Positions 24,490 to 29,948 of a stretch of 36,512 nt of DNA are shown here, piece by piece; positions within the stretch are counted from its first letter, which is position 1; each line of letters opens with the position of its first letter. The position numbers were made by a program, and so were the translations under genes. A model generated the notes under the pieces. That model was not told where the DNA came from and did no database searches. It saw only the letters and a list, made by a program, of their open reading frames with translations. The stretch comes from AM-1111 sp046302135 (GTDB lineage Bacteria > Bacteroidota > Bacteroidia > B-17B0 > Aurantibacillaceae): contig JBKCIQ010000193.1 of assembly GCA_046302135.1 (NCBI GenBank), forward strand, positions 1 to 36,512. Direction: 5' to 3'.

Positions 24490-25653
24490 TTATTTGTTTG
24501 CGACCACAAAATTTTTTACATCTTTTTCGTTGATGCTTTTGTCACAAAGAATGATAAGTCGTTCTATAGAATTTCTGAATTCACGGATATTTCCTGTCCA
24601 ATTAATTTTTTGTAGTTCCTTAATTGCCTCCTTACTGATTGTTTTATTTGACATTCCATATTCACTACAAATGCTTTGAATAAAATGTTCGGCAAGTAAC
24701 GGAATATCTTCTAACCTGTCGTTCAGGGCCGGTACATGTATTGGAACAACATTCAGTCTGTGAAAAAGGTCTTCTCTGAAATTTCCCTTTTCAATTTCTT
24801 TTTTCAAATCTTTATTTGTTGCTGCTAACACCCTTACATTCACTTTAATTTCTTTGTCACCTCCAACACGTGTAATTTTGCTTTCCTGAAGCGCTCTTAG
24901 AACTTTGGCTTGTGCACTCAAACTCATATCTCCGATTTCATCTAAAAACAATGTTCCATTTTCTGCTTGCTCAAATTTTCCTTTGCGCTGAGCAATTGCG
25001 CTGGTAAACGCTCCTTTTTCATGTCCGAACAATTCGCTTTCAATCAAATCACCGGGTATTGCAGCACAATTTACTTCAATAAGCGGCCCTGTTAATCTTT
25101 GACTTTTTTCATGAATCGACCTCGCAACCAACTCCTTTCCGCTTCCGTTAGGTCCTGTTATCAATACACGTGTATCTACAGGTGCAACTTTTTCTATCAG
25201 GATTTTGATTTTTTCTAAAGCCTCGGAAGTTCCTATCATTTCATAGCTCTTTGCTATTTTCTTTTTTAGTGTTTTGGTTTCCTTTACTAAGCTTCCTTTG
25301 TCCAATGCGTTTCTAACGGTTACCAACAGTCTATTTAAATCAATTGGCTTAGATAGGAAATCATACGCGCCTTTTTTTACCGCTTCCACCGCTGTATCTA
25401 TGTTGCCGTGTCCACTCATCATCACAATACTTGAAGATATACCGGAACCTGTTATTTTATTTAAAAACTCAAGCCCATCCATCTTAGGCATTTTAATGTC
25501 GCAAAGAATCAATTCATAGTTCGAATTTTTGGCCATTTCGAATCCTTCCGCGCCATCGCATGCTTCATCAACTTTGTATTTCTCAAACTCTAAAATTTCC
25601 CTGAGTGATTTACGTATGCTCTTTTCATCATCAATTAAAAGTAAATTTGCCAT
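24490..25653 (-). CDS. Sigma-54 dependent response regulator lacking a DNA-binding domain
   Basis: NtrC-type activator of RpoN promoters. The receiver domain has acidic Asp8-Asp9, phosphoacceptor Asp52 (LILCDIKMPKMDG) and Lys102. The AAA+ domain has Walker A GPNGSGKE (167-174), the sigma-54 contact loop GAFTSA (214-219; consensus GAFTGA) and Walker B TLFLDEI (234-240). WTGNIREF (352-359) is in the arginine-sensor region. The protein stops at 387, right after the helical subdomain, so the usual Fis-type helix-turn-helix is absent. I chose the ATG at 25653 because it starts MANLLLIDDE, the correct receiver opening; an upstream in-frame start at 25713 adds 20 unrelated residues. No histidine kinase is in the window. 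It heads the operon with the GT-C/TPR and sulfotransferase genes. Confidence 0.9.
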   Translation of the reverse strand: MANLLLIDDEKSIRKSLREILEFEKYKVDEACDGAEGFEMAKNSNYELILCDIKMPKMDGLEFLNKITGSGISSSIVMMSGHGNIDTAVEAVKKGAYDFLSKPIDLNRLLVTVRNALDKGSLVKETKTLKKKIAKSYEMIGTSEALEKIKILIEKVAPVDTRVLITGPNGSGKELVARSIHEKSQRLTGPLIEVNCAAIPGDLIESELFGHEKGAFTSAIAQRKGKFEQAENGTLFLDEIGDMSLSAQAKVLRALQESKITRVGGDKEIKVNVRVLAATNKDLKKEIEKGNFREDLFHRLNVVPIHVPALNDRLEDIPLLAEHFIQSICSEYGMSNKTISKEAIKELQKINWTGNIREFRNSIERLIILCDKSINEKDVKNFVVANK

Positions 25654-25712
25654 TGAATAATTTTGATTTAAAAATAATGAAAATACAGGACAAATAGACC
25701 TTAAAAATCCCA

Positions 25713-25720
25713 TACATTTG
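25713..25720 (+). promoter_or_regulatory. -7 box directly before the hydroxylase-like gene
   Basis: TACATTTG matches TAnnTTTG exactly and ends four bases before the GTG at 25725, so transcription would begin at about the start codon. No -33 TTG is apparent. Confidence 0.45.
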
Positions 25721-25724
25721 AACC

Positions 25725-26399
25725 GTGGATTTAGATTTTACTAATAAAAACCCTAAACTTTTTTATTCAAAGGAAAATTTCCCTGAGTTGAAAATACTAG
25801 AGGAAAATTACAAGCTGATTTTAGGTGAACTCCAATCGCTACTATCAAATACCGGAAATGGATTTTGGCTTAGCACATTTCCTGATTATGTGTTTTCTGA
25901 AAAAGGTAACAAATGGAAAGTTTTTACTTTTCAGTTTTTTGGCATTAAGCATCTTGCTAATTGCAGAATTTGCCCCGTTACAACAGCATTACTTTCTAAA
26001 ATACCAAATTTGGTTTCTGCAGATTTTTCTTTTCTTCCGGCAGGAACTTCAATAAATCCGCACAAGGGTTTTACAAGAATGGTTTTGAGGGCACATCTTG
26101 GTTTGATAGTTCCCGATGATTGCGGCATAAGGGTAGGGGATAAGACTAAAAAATGGATTGAAGGTGAATTGTTGATTTTTGATGATTCTTTCGAGCATGA
26201 AGCATGGAACAGAAGCAATCATGACCGTTTTGTATTGATGCTGGATATAGTTAATCCATTATGGAATTACAATTCTGATCAAGTAAATAGATACAAAATA
26301 GAAAACTTAAATGATGAATTCATGCTGTCTATGTTTCCAAGAGAAAGGTGGATTGAATTTCTAGATAAGGGTTATTTTGATCTTCCATATGCACTTTAG
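25725..26399 (+). CDS. Aspartyl/asparaginyl beta-hydroxylase family protein
   Basis: A 224-residue Fe(II)/2-oxoglutarate-dependent dioxygenase-like protein. The double-stranded beta-helix core shows RAHLGLIVP with iron-ligand candidate His124, and GELLIFDDSFEHEAWN with His158. Arg168 in DRFVLMLDI is the expected 2-oxoglutarate anchor. His113 in NPHKGF is the conserved upstream His. The family hydroxylates Asp/Asn in eukaryotic EGF domains; bacterial members have various or unknown targets. The start is GTG at 25725, forced by an in-frame TGA just upstream and the lack of a nearby ATG. It is divergent from the response regulator gene. Confidence 0.82.
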   Translation: MDLDFTNKNPKLFYSKENFPELKILEENYKLILGELQSLLSNTGNGFWLSTFPDYVFSEKGNKWKVFTFQFFGIKHLANCRICPVTTALLSKIPNLVSADFSFLPAGTSINPHKGFTRMVLRAHLGLIVPDDCGIRVGDKTKKWIEGELLIFDDSFEHEAWNRSNHDRFVLMLDIVNPLWNYNSDQVNRYKIENLNDEFMLSMFPRERWIEFLDKGYFDLPYAL

Positions 26400-26468
26400 T
26401 CTGACCTTCCTCATTTCATAAAGAGCTTAAAATATTTATTTTAGAAAAAGTATTTTATAAAATTTAAG

Positions 26469-27227
26469 ATGGGAAGACTATCCGGTAAAAGTATATTAAT
26501 AACGGGCGCGGCCTCAGGCATGGGTAAAGCAATGGCTTTGCTTTTTGCTTGTGAAGGAGCAAAGGTTTCACTTTTTGATTCAAATGCAAATGGGTTGAAA
26601 GATGCAAAGAATGTTATTGAGTCGAAAGGAGAAAAAGCATTAATTTTTTGTGGAGACGTTTCAGAAGAAAAAGATTGTAATAATTTTTATAAAGAATCTT
26701 TGAAAGAGTTTAAAAAAATTGATGTACTGGTAAATAATGCAGGGATAATGGATGATTTTTTACCGGTTGATAAACTTAAAAATGAGGTCTGGAAAAGGGT
26801 AATGTCAGTGAACCTGGAAGGACCATTTTTTCTTAGCAGGCTGGTTATTCCACATTATTTAGAAAAAAGAAGTGGTAACATTCTTAATATTTCCTCTGTT
26901 GGTGGTAGTAATGGTGCACGTGCCGGCGCGGCCTATACATCGTCAAAACATGCCCTTATAGGACTTACAAAAAATATTGCTTTTATGTATGCAAATGATG
27001 GAATCCGATGTAATGCAATTGCCCCAGGAGGTGTAAAAACAAACATCGGAGTAAATATGAAGCCGGATGAATTCGGTTACAGTCGTTGTACTTCGGGAGG
27101 TGGCAATATGCCAAGAATGGGCGAACCTGATGAAATTGCCGGCACAGCTCTATTTCTTGTGTCTGATGACTCTTCTTTTGTAAACGGAGCCGTAATTACG
27201 GCAGATGGTGGATGGACTGCATATTAA
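26469..27227 (+). CDS. Short-chain dehydrogenase/reductase (SDR), classical
   Basis: NAD(P)-dependent oxidoreductase of 252 residues. It has the glycine motif TGAASGMGK in the first Rossmann turn, NNAGI after the fourth strand, a catalytic Ser in ISSVGGS and the active-site pair in YTSSKHALIG. The closing FVNGAVITADGGW is typical of FabG-like and glucose-dehydrogenase-like SDRs. Asp after the second strand (SLFDSN) suggests NAD over NADP. Substrate cannot be assigned. It lies 69 bases after the hydroxylase-like gene and may share its transcript. Its stop codon overlaps that of the convergent ABC-F gene in the four bases TTAA. Confidence 0.9.
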   Translation: MGRLSGKSILITGAASGMGKAMALLFACEGAKVSLFDSNANGLKDAKNVIESKGEKALIFCGDVSEEKDCNNFYKESLKEFKKIDVLVNNAGIMDDFLPVDKLKNEVWKRVMSVNLEGPFFLSRLVIPHYLEKRSGNILNISSVGGSNGARAGAAYTSSKHALIGLTKNIAFMYANDGIRCNAIAPGGVKTNIGVNMKPDEFGYSRCTSGGGNMPRMGEPDEIAGTALFLVSDDSSFVNGAVITADGGWTAY

Positions 27228-28843
27228 TTCTTGCCGTAAAGTTCTTCGCGCTGTTTTTTTACGTTTTCATCCATCAAAAATTCATCGTAGGTAAGTTTTT
27301 TGTCTATAATTCCTCTTGGAGTAAGTTCTATTATTCGGTTGGCTACCGTTTGCATGAATTCATGATCGTGAGAGGTGAAAAGCACTGTACCGGTAAAATC
27401 TTTCAAACTATCATTAAATGATATTATGCTTTCCAGGTCGAGGTGATTGGTGGGTTCATCCAACATCAGAAAATTAGCATTGGCCAGCATCATTCTAGAA
27501 ACCATACATCTTACTTTCTCACCACCAGATAAAACTTTACAGCTTTTTAAAACCTCTTCACCTGCGAATAACATCTTACCTAAAAATCCGCGTATGTATG
27601 TTTCATCTTTGTCGGTACTGAATTGTCTAAGCCAATCCATCAGGTTATAATCAGTTTCAAAATATTTGCTGTTGTCGTTGGGTAAATAGGTATTTGTGAT
27701 GGTTGTTCCGAACTGAAAATTTCCGGAATCAGCACTATCCTCTCCATTAAGAATATTAAAAAGAGAGGTAATTGCCAAATGATTTTTCGCAATAAAAGCA
27801 ATCTTATCGCCCTTTTGAACATTGATGTTAACTTTTGAAAAAAGCAGACCATCAGAATTTGATTTAGATAGATTTTCTACATGTAAGATCTGGTCACCGG
27901 CCTCACGTTCTTGTTTGAAAATAATCCCCGGATATCTTCTGGTACTCGGAGGAATTTCTTCTACAACAAGTTTCTCTAGAAGTTTTTTTCTTGATGTAGC
28001 TTGTCTTGATTTACTCGCATTGGCACTGAATCTTCTTACGAAATCCTGCAATTCACTTCTTTTATCTTCAACTTTTTTATTTTGATCTGCTTTCTGTCTC
28101 AATGCCAATTGCGACGCTTGATACCAGAATGAATAATTTCCTGTGTAGGTAGAAATTTTTCCATAATCAATATCACAAATCTTTGTACATACGGCATCCA
28201 AAAAATGTCTATCGTGAGAAATAACAATAACTGTGTTTTCAAAATCAGCCAAAAAATCTTCCAGCCAGGTGATTGTTTCCACATCCAGGTCGTTGGTTGG
28301 CTCGTCCATTAGTAAAATATCCGGATTTCCAAATAGAGCTTGAGCAAGTAAAACTCGAACTTTTTCTTTACCCGTAAGTTCTTTCATTATTTTATAATGA
28401 ATTCCTTCCGATATTCCTAAGTTGCTCAACATACCTGCGGCATCGCTTTCAGCATTCCAGCCATTCATTTCAGCAAACTCTGCCTCTAACTCAGATGCTT
28501 TTATACCGTCTTCTTCGCTAAAATCTGGCTTTGCATAAATAGTATCTTTTTCAAGCATCAGATTATACAATCTTTTGTTGCCCATAATCACTGTTTGCAG
28601 AACAGGGAATTCATCAAACTCAAAGTGATTCTGCTTAAGAACGCTCATTCTTAGTCCCGGAGTAATGCTCACTTGTCCTTTATTTGGTTCTATTTCCCCG
28701 GAAAGAATCTTCATAAAAGTAGATTTTCCGGCTCCGTTTGCTCCTATTATTCCATAGCAGTTGCCTGGGGTGAAACTTAGATTAACCTCATCAAACAATG
28801 GCTTCTTACCATATTGAAGAGTTACATTAGATACTGTTATCAT
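27224..28843 (-). CDS. ABC-F family ATPase, YbiT type
   Basis: A ribosome-associated ABC-F protein of 539 residues with two nucleotide-binding domains joined by the ABC-F linker and no membrane helices. The N terminus (PLFDEVNL, then YGIIGANGAGKSTFMKIL), the EEDG block at 110-113 and the linker phrase RRFSANASKSRQATSRKK (270-287) closely follow YbiT. NBD1 has Walker A GANGAGKS (34-41) and Walker B LLMDEPTN (177-184). Its signature reads LTGKEK (156-161) instead of LSGGEK. NBD2 has a good signature LSGGEK (438-443) and DEPTNHLD (462-469), but its Walker A position reads IAKNHLAIT (351-359), with no GKS/T. So one composite ATP site looks intact and the other degenerate. Role: probably ribosome rescue or translation tuning. 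Confidence 0.9.
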   Translation of the reverse strand: MITVSNVTLQYGKKPLFDEVNLSFTPGNCYGIIGANGAGKSTFMKILSGEIEPNKGQVSITPGLRMSVLKQNHFEFDEFPVLQTVIMGNKRLYNLMLEKDTIYAKPDFSEEDGIKASELEAEFAEMNGWNAESDAAGMLSNLGISEGIHYKIMKELTGKEKVRVLLAQALFGNPDILLMDEPTNDLDVETITWLEDFLADFENTVIVISHDRHFLDAVCTKICDIDYGKISTYTGNYSFWYQASQLALRQKADQNKKVEDKRSELQDFVRRFSANASKSRQATSRKKLLEKLVVEEIPPSTRRYPGIIFKQEREAGDQILHVENLSKSNSDGLLFSKVNINVQKGDKIAFIAKNHLAITSLFNILNGEDSADSGNFQFGTTITNTYLPNDNSKYFETDYNLMDWLRQFSTDKDETYIRGFLGKMLFAGEEVLKSCKVLSGGEKVRCMVSRMMLANANFLMLDEPTNHLDLESIISFNDSLKDFTGTVLFTSHDHEFMQTVANRIIELTPRGIIDKKLTYDEFLMDENVKKQREELYGKN

Positions 28844-28861
28844 TTAATTTTTAAAATCGCG

Positions 28862-28869
28862 CAAAGATA
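28862..28869 (-). promoter_or_regulatory. -7 box ahead of the ABC-F gene
   Basis: Minus-strand TATCTTTG is an exact TAnnTTTG match, ending 18 bases before the ATG at 28843. No clear -33 element is seen. Confidence 0.5.
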
Positions 28870-28918
28870 AAAATGTAATCCTCAAAATTGATTGACGTAG
28901 TTATTTTTTATATTTCTT

Positions 28919-28983
28919 ATACAGATTTAAATCAATAAGTTTTTCCAATTTGTGAAAAAAAGTAAAAATCTGTATTTTTTTTT
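28919..28983 (+). repeat. 10-bp inverted repeat followed by a T run
   Basis: ATACAGATTT (28919-28928) and AAATCTGTAT (28966-28975) are perfect inverted repeats 37 bases apart. They are followed by T to 28983. It resembles a terminator on the plus strand with an unusually large loop, but no plus-strand gene ends here. It may close a small transcript or separate the ABC-F promoter from the sigma-factor leader. Confidence 0.45.
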
Positions 28984-29054
28984 AGTATCATGTAACTTAT
29001 GTTTTTGTTTGGCGTAATAAACCATTGTAAACATTAAACAAATAATTATTCAAA

Positions 29055-29159
29055 CACTATTACAATTCATGTCAGTTAGTCAATCGAAAAGATCCGGAGC
29101 TCTTCAACTGATGAGTGGCATGAATACAGTCCGCCAACTGTTCTTTTGATGTAATAGTG
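29055..29159 (+). ncRNA. Structured RNA, three-way junction, in the sigma factor leader
   Basis: Perfect complementary segments nest as a compact RNA. P1 is CACTATTACA (29055-29064) with TGTAATAGTG (29150-29159). P2 is ATTCATG (29065-29071) with CATGAAT (29119-29125). P2 continues as TCAGTT (29072-29077) with AACTGA (29106-29111), leaving a 3' bulge TGAGTGG (29112-29118). A possible AAGA/TCTT stem lies further in (29089-29092 with 29101-29104). P3 is ACAGT (29126-29130) with ACTGT (29137-29141), loop CCGCCA. No bases separate P1/P2 or P2/P3; eight (TCTTTTGA) join P3 to P1. It sits 87 bases before the ATG of the sigma factor gene. I do not recognise a known family; it could be a cis-regulatory leader or a separate small RNA. 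The long helices are all Watson-Crick, so pairing alone does not fix the strand; the plus strand is inferred from context. Confidence 0.7.
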
Positions 29160-29189
29160 GGAATAATTGAAATCCCCTGATTTATTAAC

Positions 29190-29228
29190 CTTTTCAATTT
29201 GAACTCGGATTTTTCCGGGTTTGAAAAG
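29190..29228 (+). promoter_or_regulatory. Bulged hairpin in the sigma factor leader
   Basis: CTTTTCA (29190-29196) pairs with TGAAAAG (29222-29228). After a five-base bulge ATTTG, AACTCGG (29202-29208) pairs with CCGGGTT (29215-29221), loop ATTTTT. One U-G pair (29205/29218) is allowed only if the plus strand is the RNA. The hairpin ends 18 bases before the ATG at 29247 and has no T run, so it fits translational control better than termination. Confidence 0.55.
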
Positions 29229-29246
29229 AATTTAAAACCAAAAACC

Positions 29247-29888
29247 ATGAATGCAACTGGAGCTCAACTCCCTTTTGAGCAGGGAGGAAATTTAAATCAT
29301 CTGAATGGATTGAATAACAAAAATTTTAATCCTAAATACCACGCTACCAAAGACCAGATGAATTTGGAACAAATGCAGGTTGAAAAATCTAAAAATGACC
29401 CAAGATTTTTTGCCCCAATTTATAATCGTTATTATAAGCAAATTTTTTCTTACGTGTTTCAGCGCATGCAGGATAAAGAAATTGCATCTGATGTAACCGC
29501 GCAGGTTTTTTTAAAAGCACTTACCAATATACACAGATACGAATTTAAAGGCGTTCCATTTGCCAGTTGGTTATACAGGATAGCACAGAGTGAGGTTTAT
29601 CAGAACTTTAGAGACAGGAAAAGTAATAAAACCGTGAATACTGACATTGGCGATCTTAGAATTGTTTTTGATGAAATAGAGGAGTCGTTGTATGAGGAGT
29701 ATACACCGCACGTAATGAAGCTGGTAAAAGAGTTGCCTGAGAAAGATTTGAGATTAGTCGAAATGAGGTTTTTCGAAAAGATGCCTTTCAAGGATATTGC
29801 AGATCACTTTGGGATAACAGAAAATAATGCAAAAGTTAGATTGTATCGTGTACTTGAAAGAATAAAAAAAGTAATTGTAAAAAAATAG
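29247..29888 (+). CDS. ECF-like sigma-70 family RNA polymerase sigma factor
   Basis: A 213-residue sigma factor. Region 2 spans about 53-125: RYYKQIFSYVFQRMQDKEIA, then DVTAQVFLKAL, then FASWLYRIA. Region 4 spans about 157-210: LPEKDLRLVEMRFFEKMPFKDIA, with recognition helix ITENNAKVRLYRVLERIKK. An Asn/Gln-rich, disordered-looking extension of about 50 residues precedes region 2. The frame stays open upstream to a TTG at 29199, but that start would lie inside the bulged hairpin; the ATG at 29247 is preferred. No anti-sigma gene follows: the gene ends in a strong terminator and the next gene converges. The long structured leader (29055-29228) suggests post-transcriptional control. Confidence 0.88.
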   Translation: MNATGAQLPFEQGGNLNHLNGLNNKNFNPKYHATKDQMNLEQMQVEKSKNDPRFFAPIYNRYYKQIFSYVFQRMQDKEIASDVTAQVFLKALTNIHRYEFKGVPFASWLYRIAQSEVYQNFRDRKSNKTVNTDIGDLRIVFDEIEESLYEEYTPHVMKLVKELPEKDLRLVEMRFFEKMPFKDIADHFGITENNAKVRLYRVLERIKKVIVKK

Positions 29889-29913
29889 TGGTTTGTTTTA
29901 GGTTAGGGGATGT

Positions 29914-29948
29914 GCCGGATTGAATTTTCAATCCGGCTTTCCTTTTTT
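29914..29948 (+). terminator. Strong terminator after the sigma factor gene
   Basis: GCCGGATTG (29914-29922) and CAATCCGGC (29929-29937) form a 9-bp stem (extendable to 11) with loop AATTTT. TTTCCTTTTTT follows on the plus strand. It overlaps the end of the convergent TonB receptor gene and may also serve that transcript, though the minus side lacks a T run. Confidence 0.88.

Noticed and set aside
25654..25713. Upstream extension of the response regulator
   Set aside because: The extra 20 residues are not part of a receiver domain; the ATG at 25653 gives the exact family start.
29008..29030. Possible sigma-54 promoter before the sigma factor leader
   Set aside because: The GG is not followed by GC at the required 10-base spacing.
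29084..29115. Hammerhead-like words CGAAA and CTGATGAG
   Set aside because: The helices do not place them in a hammerhead arrangement and there is no UH cleavage site between matching stems.
29069..29149. 26-codon ORF (MSVSQSKRSG...) inside the structured RNA
   Set aside because: Both edges fall within perfect RNA helices, which explain the sequence better than coding; no start context or conservation can be shown.
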